A stretch of 64,000 bases of DNA. It comes from Dryocosmus kuriphilus (lineage: Eukaryota; Arthropoda; Insecta; Hymenoptera; Cynipidae). Numbering within the stretch: position 1 is the stretch's first letter; each line of letters starts with the position of its first letter. Positions 11,640 to 23,300 of the stretch are shown one piece after another. The stretch lies in the NCBI GenBank assembly GCA_038277395.1, contig CM076189.1, positions 85,983,421-86,047,420 on the forward strand, written 5' to 3'. The translations under genes were made by a program, and so were the position numbers. Under the pieces are notes generated by a model. The model saw only the letters and a program-made list of their open reading frames with translations. It made no database searches and had not been told where the DNA came from.

Positions 11640-12110
11640 ATAAAGGGGGTTGCTTAACCCTGGGTTTCTCTCATCTCCTCCTTCTGTTTAGCACGGAGTA
11701 CCAGTTCGACGTATCTGTCGATGATCGTCCAGCTACCCTGTCCCTCCAACATTAGCGGCACAATGTTTTAGCCGTCAGGTTATGCCCCAGCTCATCTTCT
11801 GCCGCCATCCTGGCTTCAGTCCAACGGCTACAGTGGAAAAACGTGTGGTCCACGTCATCTTCAACTTCCTCCGTGCAATACTTGCAATACGGACTACTAT
11901 ACTTCTTGCACCTATGCAGATATGCACAGAACATGCCGTGCCCCGACAACATCTGCGTGAGATAGAAACTCACAGCTCCATGCTTTCAGCTAGACCACTG
12001 GATGACATCCTTGACAAGGGATTTTGTCCATTTTCCTTTTGTCTCACTGGTCCAGCGCTGCTGCCACTCTAAGAGCACCCTTTGCCTCTCTTGGCTTTTT
12101 ATCTCTGCAG
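11640..12110 (-). pseudogene. C-terminal tail of LINE ORF2 (frameshifted)
   Basis: Upstream of the ORF2 stop at 12044 the alternative frame reads QERQRVLLEWQQRWTSETKG and continues KWTKSLVKDVIQWS. A stop follows and then FYLTQMLSGHGMFCAYLHRC. The R1-type knuckle CKYC...DHTFFHC is at about 11860-11910. One indel near 12090 and one stop near 11995 thus separate the C-terminal domain from the 879-codon frame. This domain helps ORF2 protein bind RNA or the target. Confidence 0.75.
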
Positions 12111-14683
12111 TTGATGTTAAACTCATTCTTCTCTCTCACATAGATCCTCTTACGCTCCTGTGCGAGTAAGTCTATGGGAATAACTCCTGCTATGGTAAGC
12201 ACTGCTGCCTTTGACACCGTGCGATACGCAGATGTTATGCGCAAGGCACACTTTCTCTGTACTGAGGCCATTTTCCCACAGTACTTATCGGCTTCCAGTT
12301 TATCTGCCCACAGCTCTGCCCCATATAATAAAATGGAATGAACAACGCTCATTAGAATTTTTCTTTTACACTCCTTAGGCCCGTTAACGTTAGGCATGAG
12401 CCTTGCTAGAGCCGATGCCATCACTACAGCTCTATCGGAAGCACCTTTTATTTGTGACCAATACGATAGTTTCCTATCTATTGTAATTCCCAAATATTTC
12501 AGAGACGCCTTAGCTGAAATTATTTCTCCAGCAACTCTTATCTGCAGGGAAGGGTCAAAGCGTCTCTGTCTTGACAAGACAACGACCTCCGTCTTACTAG
12601 CTGCAAGCTCTAAGCCATGCATATCCAGCCAATCCTTAATCAGACCAATAACATGGTTAGCCGTCCACTGCGCTTGCTCGTTGTCTCTTGCCTTAATTAC
12701 GACCGCGATGTCATCGGCAAAACCTACTATTTTTGCCCACTCCGGTAGCACGATACGTAATACGTCGTCGTACATTATATTCCATAGGTTGGGGCCAAGT
12801 GCCGAACCCTGGGCCACTCCTGCCGTGACTGGTCTACGTTTCTGTCCCTCATTTGTCTCATAAACGAGTTCTCGGTTGCTGGGATAATCGTTGAGCACTC
12901 TCCTTAAATAGGCTGGCACCCGAAACCGGAGTACGAGCGCGCCCAAGATATCCTCCCACCTTGCTGTGTTGAAGGCATTCCGCACGTCAAGAGTAATCAA
13001 AACACAGGCCTCCCGTGTTCGGTGATTACCCCGCCATGCATTGTGCGCTTCTTCTACAACTTCCAGGATAGCTCCAATTGTCGAATCTCCTACACGGAAG
13101 CCATGCTGACTCTCTGCCAATCCTCCCGCTTTATCAACCGCCTCGCGTAATCTAAGCCTGAGCAACTTCTCATATACCTTGCCAAGATTGTCCAACATAC
13201 AGAGTGGTCTGAAGGACGACGGGGTAATAGGCAAGCCTTTCCCCTTGTCCAGCAGGACCAGCTTCTGCACCTTCCATCTCCTTCCAAAAATACCCGCTGT
13301 AAGGCATGCATTGTAGGCATTCAGCAACAAAAAGGGACGTTCCTTAGCAACGATCTTGATCACCTCTGCAGGTATACCATCAGGTCCCGGTGCTTTGCAG
13401 TTCCCCAAAGAGTAGACCGCTGCCCGGAGCTCTTCTACACTAAAGGTCGGGATATCTTCCTGCTTCACTGGTATATTTGCGGGCATTCTAACTGGGTGTT
13501 CCGGGAAGAGCGCTACCACAATTGATTCCATTGTCACTGGATCCAGCGGTGCAACCGGTGTTTGACAAGTGATTCTTTTCGAAACAATGCGATACCCAAG
13601 TCTCCATGTGTTGTGGTCTATTTCCCTGCAAAGGGACCCCCAACAGCTAATCTTACTAGTTTTTATCGCTTTTCTCAATTCTTTTTTTGCTGCCAGATAG
13701 AGATCAGCAATTGATGCAGCACTCGCTTTTCCTCTTCTTCGTTGCATTCTTCTCCGCAGAAACAAAGCCTTACGCCGAAGCTCCGCAATCTCTTCAGTCC
13801 ACCAATAAGCTGGTTTCCTTCGAGAAATTCTCCCTCGCTTGGGCATTGCTGCATTGCAAGCTTTTATAAGGCGCTGCGTAGACATACCGATGAGCTCCTC
13901 CGCGTGTTGAGCTGAGCCCGCCGTATAGTCATCTGATTCTACGGCTGATAGCTCAGTTGCTGTTAAAGAACTTAGCAAAGCTGCTTCGTCCAGCCTCGTA
14001 ACGTTCCAGCTACGCGACCACAATAGCGATCGACTAGCTGGTAAACCATGCTTATCACATCTCTTTCCAATCCTGAACCGGATATATTGATGGTCACTAC
14101 CGTTGAAATCCTCCAGGACATTCCATTCCTGGATTAAAGGGAACAAATCCGAGGAGGCGAAGGTCACATCTAATATGGTGGCCCTGCAGCCAGCACGTCT
14201 AAATGTAGAGACCCCCCTTGAATTGGCCACAGAAAGATCAAGCCTGGCCGCCATCTCAGTAACAGCATTACCCCTGCTGCAGCACCAGTCCATCCCCCAC
14301 TCAAAGGCCTTGGCGTTAAAGTCGCCAGCCACAACCACATGCCCCTCCATGTCACGTATGTTGTCTTCAAGTATTTGGAGCTTCCTTCCGAACTCGTTGA
14401 TGCCCTCGAACGGAGACAGGTAGACGCTCACATACGTGACACGGCCAGCTCTGACCCAGACATAACCATCACCTCGACCCTTTCCTGAGACCGAAAATTC
14501 AAGTGAGTTCCTAACCCAGATCGCCGCAGTGCCCAAATTATCAGAGTACCAACTTAGGCCATGTATATCGCGGTACTGCTCAGAGACAATGAGCAGGTCC
14601 GCCTTATGTTCATACGCTAATTGTGTCAGCATATCCTGGGCCAGGACGCTCCTGCCAAGATTTCCTTGTATAATGATCGCCAT
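12044..14683 (-). CDS. LINE ORF2: endonuclease-reverse transcriptase (R1 clade)
   Basis: An 879-codon frame. Residues 1-210 form the exonuclease/endonuclease/phosphatase fold: QGNLGRS at the N-terminus, VSEQY near 33, YLSPFEG, the catalytic GDFNAK near 121, ILDVTF near 170 and SDHQYI near 197. It would nick target DNA. The RT spans about residues 410-690, with NCKAPGPDGIPAEVIK, SQHGFRVGDSTIGAI, LDVRNAFNTARW, GVAQGSALGPNLWN and the catalytic FADDIAVVIK near 654. The start ATG at 14683 overlaps the ORF1 stop as TAATG. The frame ends at 12044 in LRVAAALDQ because of an indel that cuts off the CCHC tail. Both catalytic centres look intact; the protein is probably impaired only at the C-terminus. 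Confidence 0.9.
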   Translation of the reverse strand: MAIIIQGNLGRSVLAQDMLTQLAYEHKADLLIVSEQYRDIHGLSWYSDNLGTAAIWVRNSLEFSVSGKGRGDGYVWVRAGRVTYVSVYLSPFEGINEFGRKLQILEDNIRDMEGHVVVAGDFNAKAFEWGMDWCCSRGNAVTEMAARLDLSVANSRGVSTFRRAGCRATILDVTFASSDLFPLIQEWNVLEDFNGSDHQYIRFRIGKRCDKHGLPASRSLLWSRSWNVTRLDEAALLSSLTATELSAVESDDYTAGSAQHAEELIGMSTQRLIKACNAAMPKRGRISRRKPAYWWTEEIAELRRKALFLRRRMQRRRGKASAASIADLYLAAKKELRKAIKTSKISCWGSLCREIDHNTWRLGYRIVSKRITCQTPVAPLDPVTMESIVVALFPEHPVRMPANIPVKQEDIPTFSVEELRAAVYSLGNCKAPGPDGIPAEVIKIVAKERPFLLLNAYNACLTAGIFGRRWKVQKLVLLDKGKGLPITPSSFRPLCMLDNLGKVYEKLLRLRLREAVDKAGGLAESQHGFRVGDSTIGAILEVVEEAHNAWRGNHRTREACVLITLDVRNAFNTARWEDILGALVLRFRVPAYLRRVLNDYPSNRELVYETNEGQKRRPVTAGVAQGSALGPNLWNIMYDDVLRIVLPEWAKIVGFADDIAVVIKARDNEQAQWTANHVIGLIKDWLDMHGLELAASKTEVVVLSRQRRFDPSLQIRVAGEIISAKASLKYLGITIDRKLSYWSQIKGASDRAVVMASALARLMPNVNGPKECKRKILMSVVHSILLYGAELWADKLEADKYCGKMASVQRKCALRITSAYRTVSKAAVLTIAGVIPIDLLAQERKRIYVREKNEFNINCRDKKPREAKGALRVAAALDQ

Positions 14684-15804
14684 TACTGCTTCTTATTACT
14701 CCGGGAAGCCTCCCTAAAAACCCTATACAGGGTTGTCCCCGGGACGTGGTTGACGTCCCTAACTTCGTAGTTTTCAGCACATAGGTAGCACTTCGGCGGA
14801 CTAGTACAATCGGCTGCTCTATGCTGAACCTCTCCACATCTCCAGCACATTTTGCTCCTGTCTTTAGCCGTACATAGTGCCGCTTGATGACCATAGCCAT
14901 GACAGCGGAAGCAACGAGCAATTACCTCCTTTTTCCTGATTCGGCAGTTGACCCAGCCAATTTTTATACGGCCAACTTCCAACAATTTCCTCGCCATGTC
15001 TTCCTCCAACTCGACAAACGCCATGACATTACCCCAGCGATTAACCTTAGACATGTTGGTCTTTGGATCCAGTATAGCCTCTGTACCAAAGAAGCTAATT
15101 AGTACTCCTTTAATCTCATCCTTATCAGTCGTAGGGTCCAGGTCTCGGACGTCTATCTGTACCTTCGGAGCAAGAACGCGAACAACACCCATGTCCACCA
15201 CAACTGCTTGCAATGCTTCACTAAATTTGCATCTGTCATGGGACTTTGTCCCAAGCTCAACAAGGACACCGCCATTTCTGGTCTCCCTGATCGACGAGAC
15301 CTGCACTCCGTTATCTTTAGGATTTACTTTTGCCTTAATGACCATGAGGACGTATGCATATTTTTTGCCCTCTGTAGGACTGATTAGGACAGCAGCAGGG
15401 CGGGGGCGTCTCCCACCTCTGTCTGTCTTATTCCTGGACTTCTTCTGCTTCGCGTTATCGCCGTTGGATTGACTAGCCGTTTGCAGAGGCTCGCTGCCCT
15501 TATTACGACCCTTAACTTGGATCCACTCATCCTGAGGATCCGTCTGCGCTTTTCTCCTAGGTTGCGTGGCATTTCCACCGTTTGGGCTAGGCGTCACTTC
15601 TATACGCTTCCTTTTCTCTGTGTTTCTCGGTGACTGTACGACAGCCGGCACATTTGACTTCCAGGGAGTAGTCCTAACGATCTTACATGTTTCTAGCAAT
15701 ACTGCAGCCCTTTCCACGCACTTCTTGATTCCCTTCTGAGTGTTGCCGACTCTCTTGCAAGCAGATCGGGCCACCATAACCGTATTCTTAATTTGTTCGA
15801 ACAC
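14683..15804 (-). CDS. LINE ORF1: Gag-like zinc-knuckle protein
   Basis: A 373-codon intact frame. The N-terminal half is basic and low complexity (ERKR...KRKRIEVTPSPN, then GRNKG...RNKTDRGGRRPRP). From about residue 145 there is a globular domain (YAYVLMVIKAKVNP, QIDVRDLDPTTDKDEI, WGNVMAFVELEEDMARKLLE) typical of R1/Jockey ORF1 proteins. Two good CCHC knuckles follow at about residues 292-330: CFRCHGYGHQAALC and CWRCGEVQHRAADC. A third, CYLC...HVPGT, has lost its last Cys. The protein would bind LINE RNA in ribonucleoprotein particles. It is translated before ORF2, to which it is coupled through the TAATG overlap. Confidence 0.88.
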   Translation of the reverse strand: MFEQIKNTVMVARSACKRVGNTQKGIKKCVERAAVLLETCKIVRTTPWKSNVPAVVQSPRNTEKRKRIEVTPSPNGGNATQPRRKAQTDPQDEWIQVKGRNKGSEPLQTASQSNGDNAKQKKSRNKTDRGGRRPRPAAVLISPTEGKKYAYVLMVIKAKVNPKDNGVQVSSIRETRNGGVLVELGTKSHDRCKFSEALQAVVVDMGVVRVLAPKVQIDVRDLDPTTDKDEIKGVLISFFGTEAILDPKTNMSKVNRWGNVMAFVELEEDMARKLLEVGRIKIGWVNCRIRKKEVIARCFRCHGYGHQAALCTAKDRSKMCWRCGEVQHRAADCTSPPKCYLCAENYEVRDVNHVPGTTLYRVFREASRSNKKQ

Positions 15805-15864
15805 TCCAGTCTATGCAAGATACAAAATGGGCGACTGAGAAGCATCTTATGTTTTCTTGATTGT

Positions 15865-17740
15865 TTCTAGATTAAATAAAGAGTGTATCATTGGAATAGA
15901 TTTATTAGAAAGATTAAAAAGCAAAATTAATCTTGAGGATAACATAATTGAATTGAATGATAAATACAAATGCGTTAAGATTAACTTGATAGAAGAAGAC
16001 GCGAAAAATGTACGTTTTATCACGGACGTCGTAGATGGTCAAAAAGAGAGATACATAGCATGTCTAGGAAATATATATAGAACCAGAAGAAACTCTTCTT
16101 AATATCGTTCAAATCGTAAACACTACTATTCAAACGTGTAACGATGCCCATGATAAATATGATCTAACCGATGATCAAATAAAAGAGAAAGTGTCCCAAT
16201 GCTCAGTATTAGAAGAATTAAAAAAAGACAGATTCTACAAACTTATTTCGCGTTTCAAAAAGACATTCTCTCGTAGGCCAGGTCGGATATCCATCTATGA
16301 ACATGAAATTAAAATAGATGACAACAGACCATTTTTATCGCAAACATATCCAATACCTATGTACTTACGTGGAAAAGCAACTTCAGAAATCCAAAAACTC
16401 ATTGAAATGGGAATCATTCAAAGGTCGAATAGCGCATACATTAATCCCTTAATGGTGGCCTTAAAAAAGGATGGTTCTATCAGACTGTGTTTGAACGCGA
16501 GGAAATTAAATGAGATAATGGTAAATGATTATGAATACGCAGAACCAACGGAAGTATTATTTCAAAGATGTTCAGGCACTAAAGTAATGTCAACTTTAGA
16601 CTTAACGAGTAGTCTCTGGCAGGTACCCCTACATCGAGATTCAATGAAATATACCGCATTCCTGTACGAAGGAAAATCCTACGAATTTCGCGTAACTCCT
16701 TTTGGCCGCAAAACTATTACAGCGGCGTTAGTTAGAGCTATGGATTTTGTTTTGAATGGTTTGGGAAATTTCGTTATTAGTTTCATTGACGATATGCTGT
16801 GCACATCAGAAAATAACTCTCAACATCTGGAGCACTTAGGGCTATTATTTCAACGGTTAGAAGAACATAACATAACCATCAATTTTGAAAAGTCTCAATT
16901 TCTTATACCAGAGGCAAAATTTTTGGCCACATGTTAACACCAGTCGGAATTAAACCAGCCCCGGATAAGATCAAGGCAATAAAAAACTTATCAAAGTCCA
17001 GAAATTTCAAGGAAATACTTGGTTTTTTAGGCGTGATTAATTTTTATACGGATTTCACAAGAGAGCACGTGCAAGAAATATCGCCCTTGTTAGAACTACT
17101 ACGCATAGGTGCAAAATGTATATGGGACATGGAAAAAGGGGAGGGGTTTAAAAAAGTTAAGTGATTATTTTGTGAATCTACCATTTTATCATACCCTGAT
17201 CTCAGTAAGCCATTCTATTTACCACCGAATGCGAGCGATATAGCGTTAGGCCCGTACAATATCAAATTGATGATAATAAAGAACACGCGCCTATCTTTTT
17301 CTCTAGTCGAACGTTAAAAGCGTCAGAGTTGGCATATTATACCACTGAGAAAGAATTATTATCCATCGTATGGGCATTAATGAAACTTAAGTCATATGTT
17401 CTAGGCGCGAAACTAATAATTGGAACGGATCACAAAGCCCTCACGTTCCTTAGAGCATACAAACTGATCAGTAGTAGATTGACGCGTTGGATCTTGGCGA
17501 TACAAGATTATGATTTCACAATAGAATACTTCGAAGGAAAGAAAAACGTAGTTGCGCATACACTGAGTCGAATTCCATCGACTGACTCTGAATATGCATT
17601 TGATATGAGTGAGGGAAAAATCATTTTGGTATACATTAGCGAAAAGGCAATCATCAAAATTAAGAAAAAAATGAAAAGACATGAGCAGGGAACAAAAACA
17701 AGACCCGACCTTGCAACAATGCTTCAATGCAATAAATGAA
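15865..17740 (+). pseudogene. gypsy pol: protease end, RT, RNase H
   Basis: The protease C-terminus NKECIIGIDLLERLKSKIN is followed by a linker and the RT, which is open for 248 codons (16191-16937). It shows MGIIQRSNSAYINPLMVALK, DGSIRLCLNARKLNE, STLDLTSSLWQVPLH and the catalytic FIDDML near 16785 (IDD replaces YADD or YLDD; both Asp are kept). A frame shift at 16931 leads to the connection domain GIKPAPDKIKAIKNLSK. RNase H begins near 17180 with stops, and its clear part is AYYTTEKELLSIVWALMKLK with GTDHKALTFL (17329-17460). Several breaks make it inactive. Confidence 0.83.
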
Positions 17741-18720
17741 GGGAAACCGAAGAGGTTTAAAGTATATGAAAATCTCATATACTTTATTGCGGCAGGTATA
17801 AAAAAATTATACCTAACTAAAAGTATAACAATAAATATGACAGACGAATGTCACGAACTTTACAATCAGATAGGTCCTCAAAAGATATTTCGAATGATGC
17901 ACGAATATTTTTATTACCCGCGCCTAGCAAAGGTTATTCGACAACGATCAGCAACATGTGAATTGAAAAACTATACGCCAACAAAACCGGGAAAAATACT
18001 ATCAATAGATTTTTATGGTCCCTTACCTGCGTCTAAAGGGGGATTTAAATACATATTATCTACTATAGATGCATTTACCAAATTTGTCTGTTTATACACT
18101 TTAAGAAGAATGACCACTAAGGCAGCGATTAACAAGATCTTTAATGATTATATTCCAAAATATGGAATACCCGATAAGATCATTACAGACCATGGAACAC
18201 AGTTTACGCCAGACGAATGGAAAGACAACGTAAAAGGGGAAGGAATCCAAGTATTACTCTCCTCGACTTGTCATCCACAAAGTAGTATAGTGGAAAAACC
18301 CCACCGAGAACTTTCTATGTTTTTCCGATCTTTGATAAAAGAAAATCATAGCGCGTGGTTGAAATGGGTAAAAATAATAGAATCATGTATGAGTGAAACC
18401 CACCACGACACGACTGAACTTACCCCGATGGAAGCCCAACTAAATAGAAAACCAAAAAGAACCTGGTAAAACTGGTTCAGGTTTCCACCAAAACCCCCAG
18501 ACAAAGAATATGAAAGAAAAATCGAAATGGTCGGAGACAACATTATTAAGAAGCGAAAAAGAAGGGCACAGCTGTTTAATATGACTCATAAAATGATAAA
18601 ATTTAAAGAGGGTGACTTGGTCCTTTTAAAATTATTAAATAAATCCGATAAAGATAACAAGATCCTACCGAAATTTCTAAAGATTTATGACGGAGCCTTT
18701 GAGCTAAAAAAGCAAATGTA
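17681..18720 (+). pseudogene. gypsy integrase
   Basis: Open for 262 codons to 18469, overlapping the RNase H end in another frame. The zinc-binding region (MMHEYFYYPRLAKVIRQ) has lost a His and a Cys of HHCC. The catalytic core is well preserved: SIDFYGPLPAS gives the first Asp, ITDHGTQFTPDEW the second, and IVEKPHRELSMFFRSL the Glu. After a stop at 18468, the C-terminal DNA-binding part continues with KFKEGDLVLLKLLNKSDKD to 18720. It would insert element cDNA into host DNA. Loss of zinc ligands and the stop indicate an inactive copy. Confidence 0.82.
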
Positions 18721-18754
18721 ACCTGGTAAATTTATTCTATGGGACCCCAGATAA

Positions 18755-18960
18755 TTGGAAGAAAAGGGGAGGTACCACACCCAAGGTTTAAAGAGATATA
18801 ATGCGAGAATGGATTTAATACAACAACAACATGAAAGGTCGTTCATGGTTACATAACGAACCGCGAATATAAATTAGGAAAGAAAAATAAGCAACACGCT
18901 GCTCTTCATAATCACTTCCAATTAATAGATTTTGAAGGAGATACCAATATTCGCTAATAT
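18755..18960 (+). repeat. gypsy polypurine tract and probable 3' LTR start
   Basis: The purine run AAGAAAAGGGGAGG at about 18760-18773 is typical of a plus-strand primer. I could not find the matching sequence upstream of gag (8960-9210), so paired LTRs are not demonstrated. The 5' LTR may be lost or too diverged to see. Confidence 0.4.
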
Positions 18961-19579
18961 GATTCGGGCATTAACAGGGAAAATTGATTAGTGGCTATCG
19001 GGCACTCTCAGCTTAAGGAAAGTGAAAGGAAGGCACCCGAAAAATCCGTGAAATAATAGGATAAGTGCGTGAGTGAATAATTACACAAAAAACAATAAAA
19101 GGATTAATAAACGAATCAGAATAAAGGTAAACGTTGTATTTAAGAAAAACATTAGAATACCATTTTAATTGAACGTTAAATGTACATTAAGTTAAGGGAC
19201 GGCAATGCATGTATTTTAGTACTTAAACATTCATGTCTAGTTATATACAAAATGAAATAAATAAATGAAAAACTTTAAAAATAAACAAAAACAAAAGAAA
19301 AATAGAAACAAAGCAAAAAAACCAGGCACCCGCAATCCAAGTGAAAAAGTGCATCATAAAAATGCACCTAATTGGGACCTCCTTTGCAGGGAATTTTATT
19401 TAGATTTTTTTTGAACTTAATAAAATACAGAAATTACATAGATCTCAGCAATAAGAAGAAGTAAGGAGCAGGCGCCCAAATGGAATAAGCCAGTTCGTTT
19501 AGGTGGAAGAGATCAAAGTAAGCAGAATACACTTTTCCTTAGACAAAAATTAGAAGCAGATGTTTATTTTGGTTAACAG

Positions 19580-20349
19580 ATGGACAAAAAAAGATTCAGA
19601 CTCTCGGAAAACAAAATCAACATAGAACAAGGTACGCAGGGAGACACAAGGGACTCAGTATCAGGAAGAGCGGAAAACGTAGGGATGGAAATCTCACAAG
19701 CCAACGAATAGATTTGAAAATATTAAAGAACCAACAACAGTAAGCAAAGCCAAGTGTACACAGACACCCAAAAGACCAAACGAGATGCCCAAGAAAAAAA
19801 ACAAAAAAAAGAACCAAACAATGATCCTGGAAAAAACAACAAAAGAAAATAGAAAAAGAGAGGACTCAACAGACCAGCGAGAGCATTACACCTTCCTCAA
19901 ATGTCACAAAAGTAAACCACATACCGAAACAACGTCTTGTAAGACCTGGGATTATATCCGTCGAGGAGGTAAGCTTCAAGGATTCCATGTTTGTAAAAAG
20001 AATATGTAGGGAAGCATCAGAACAAGCCCGACAACTGAGCCTTAAATACAAGAACGCTGTAAAAGGGAAAAATGCGGCAAACGAAGGAAGCACAAAGCAA
20101 AGAACAGTAGTAAAAGAAGAAAGAAGAATAAAAAGAAGCCAAAACGACAAAATCAGGAAAATAAGAGACGAAAGGAATACCAGAATGAATAGAGACCCAA
20201 GAAAAGTGAGCGCCAAGAAAAGCAAAAATCTCATAAGAAATTTGCAGAAGGATGACCACAAAAAATTCATGGAGATGATCAACAACACGAAAAGAATGGG
20301 TGCCCACGAGGAACAGAGAAAAACTAAAGAAGAAGCAGAAAAACAGTAA
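19580..20349 (+). pseudogene. broken Lys/Arg-rich ORF, possible retroelement gene
   Basis: Three overlapping frames give a very basic protein. The first begins MDKKRFRLSENKIN at 19580. The middle piece (to 20009) has FLKCHKSKPHTETTSCKTW and GGKLQGFHVCKK, which looks like a decayed pair of CxxC elements. The last (19987-20349) continues EASEQARQLSLKYKNAVKGK into a Lys-rich, probably coiled-coil tail. A frame shift near 20000 links the last two. It lies just after the gypsy element and could be its third ORF or a different element. I do not recognise the family. Confidence 0.35.
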
Positions 20350-20359
20350 GAACAACGTA

Positions 20360-23300
20360 TAATTGAAGAGATGAGACAGTGCCTCTGAATCCGAAATGAA
20401 GAAATAGGGGGGACATATGAAGGCACACTTCACCTAGGGATGACCAACAAAAACGCGAAGATATATTACGATCATTGTTTATCCCCAAACTTCACACTAA
20501 ATGAATGGGAAAAATAAAACAATCCTTTGCGCTCTATTCCTGCCTCATTGCACACACACTCCTGCTAAACTTTCGTACCGCAGGGCACTTTGAGAACGTT
20601 GATTCTCGATGAACCAGATGCGTAGCGAGACAGGTGGTGGTAATACTTGAGACTATCTCCAAAAGCTTCAAATCAGGTGACTTGATGGTGGTGCATCATT
20701 TTCTTAGCGGAGTGCCTCGACTGAAGTCGTGTGAATATCGCAGCAATCGAGGGAATGAACAAAGTGCAAAATCAGCCCTAAGGTCGTTTCTCATGCTAGA
20801 TTTATCGCCAATGGCCTATTTCCTTTTGTTTACAAATTCACCTTCACGAGACAATATTTTGTAATATTTTGATCTTCAGTCTTTCCAGTGGCGAGAGTTT
20901 CAAGGTCTGATCTGATAGTTGTAATTGGTGCTTAAGGATAAAGAAAAATGCAGGTAATTCAATGGAAATATATGTAATTAGCAGTAAATAAGCAATAATT
21001 TAATCACTATGACAATTCAAATGGCTGAACGTACATAGTAAGGCTCCCAGTATTGGAAAATAAACATCCAGTGCGAATGTGCGTATATCTGCCATCGCAG
21101 TTGTGTGGGGATCACTACAGAAGTTTCTAGCAACTAGATGTAAATAAAATGGAATATATGCATATAGTTTAGAAAAATGCAAACGAATGTTTACAAATTC
21201 TTTGTACACATTTATTTAGGGAGGCGGTGGTATTAATCAATATCTTATATATATATATATATAAAATCGACACACATTTTTTCTTGAAAAGCTTCTTGTT
21301 TACTTTGTTAAGGAATTCTTTAATTTAAAGGGGCAACTATCGATACATGTATACATAGGACGCCACTATCGACGTGCTATAACACAAATAAATTTTTGTA
21401 TTTGTCTTCTTTTGATGAAATATCAAAGACAACTTGTTCTCTTTCCAAAAGCATCGAAAACTAAGAAGACCATTTCTTTTGTTTTGAAATGAATACATCT
21501 TTTGGGGACTAAAATATCTATCCGCTAAGGGGCGTCGAGGCATTTCGAGAAATCCACACCATAACTTCAGCTTCAAATGATAATTTAACATCGTTAGAAT
21601 GCACAAATAGTGAAGGACGGGCGAAGTTACGTTACGTTAGGTACGCCCTTGAGATGATAACGGCTTCCTACCTTAAATGAAAAGTGGAGGGTGCCATATA
21701 TCTATCAATAAATATGTGCACATCGAGCGATAATTAGGTGGGGATCCAACTTGGGTATGACGATCGCAGAATCTGCACTTGAAATCGAAGACGGATGTCG
21801 CTCACTTATCTCTGGCTGCCCTCAGCAGCAAGACCTGGCTGGTCTGCTCCTCTGTCAATAAGCTCTTCATACGTGGATAAGAATCTTCGAATGTCTATTT
21901 AGAAGGATAAAGAGTGGCATTCCAAACCACTGTGTATGATTATAAAGTGATCCTGAGTGCACAACGGGAAATTCCCCTGAAATTGAGGAAACAAAAAAAA
22001 ACCAAAAGATCGTGCCTTTCCAGTGATAGCTTTCCACCGTTTCGCAAGAAAAGGAAGCTCGCTATGTAGGAAAGTTTCGATTCAGTAGTTTACGTGTACC
22101 CATTTGTGACTTTTGGTGATTGGAAAAAAATAATGAATTCAAGAATCGTGCTCTTCCAGTAACGACAATCTACCTTTCCACAAGAAAAGGGGCTCGTTGT
22201 GCAGGAAGAATTCCATACGTTAATTCAAGAGCTTAATCTAAGTGGTTTGTAAATCTCGCGAGGTAACAATTCTAATTAGACTGATAACTAGAAAACTTAA
22301 AAATGAGACTCAAAAGTAAATATCTGCAATTATCTCTCCCTTGGGTGAACTCACAGTTTTAAATATCTAGCAACCAATATTTCAGTTTAATTAATAATTA
22401 GAGATAATATGTTTAGGGCTAGCCTTAATTCCGTACCAACACTTGAGACAATACCCATATTATTGGTTTTCAGGTTGTAAAAAAAAAATGGAACAGTACA
22501 CGCAAAGCGAATTACATTCTCAATAATAATAATCAATATTATTGAGAGACGTTGGAAGTGCAATCATTACTAGAAAACTTAATACAGTTATGGCTACAAT
22601 CGCGTTTAGAGTTAAAATCCAGCTAATAATTGATTTTAAGCATCGATGATTAATACAATTTACATTTTAAATCCCCGGCAATCAATGAATAATGTTATAG
22701 TAGAATGCATTACCAATCAAACATGTAAATTCATTGATAAGAACGCGGACCTTATCCTCTATCAGCTATTTGTGGCGACGCGGACGGTAGAGATTCTAAC
22801 ATCGTGCACATGCGCACTTCTACTCGCTTATTATTTTATAAACTAGAAGTTATTACTTAATTCTAGCTAAGTCTACAGACTCTCCGCAGATGAAACCTTA
22901 GTGTTCTTCCTATCGATAATTTTAATTTCTTATTCTATCAGGTGTCAAAATTACGTTTTCTAACAATATTGAGCTGACCTATTTCATAGTAAGGATGACC
23001 GATCCGTAACCTAACAGTATATCGCCCAGGCTGACTTTTTATGAACGACGAATGGTTAGCAGGGTAGCTACCATAAGAATTTTAAGTTCTACCACTTTTC
23101 AATTCGTGGACCTGGCCATCGAGTCTAGATAATATTTTAGTCCATTGCCCTAGCTCTTTATGCATAAGAGCAACACCCTCGTACTGCGGGATATCCAAGA
23201 ATTTAACAAATACGATTTGCGACTTATCAATTCAAATCCTATGTTAATATCAGATCACATTCAAAATTATCACTAATCATTTATCACTTATCAAAGCCAC

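Larger units (their letters stand above)
11378..15850 (-). mobile_element. R1-clade LINE inserted in gypsy protease
   Basis: A non-LTR retrotransposon of about 4.45 kb lies on the minus strand. A run of T at 11380-11400 is its poly(A) tail, followed by a short 3' UTR, ORF2, ORF1 and a ~45-bp leader. Apurinic endonuclease, RT with FADD and a C-terminal CCHC knuckle in ORF2, plus zinc knuckles in ORF1, place it in the R1 clade. That clade often targets fixed sites such as rDNA, but this copy lies in a gypsy element. A possible target duplication is the short ATTGTTT at 11376 and ~15863. The 5' end is uncertain by ~20 bp. Confidence 0.88.

Noticed and set aside
12396..15472. Plus-strand frames of 155, 106 and 174 codons
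   Set aside because: They lie opposite the intact R1-clade LINE ORFs and have no domain of their own.
21246..21264. (TA)n as a regulatory element
   Set aside because: A simple dinucleotide run with no gene nearby.
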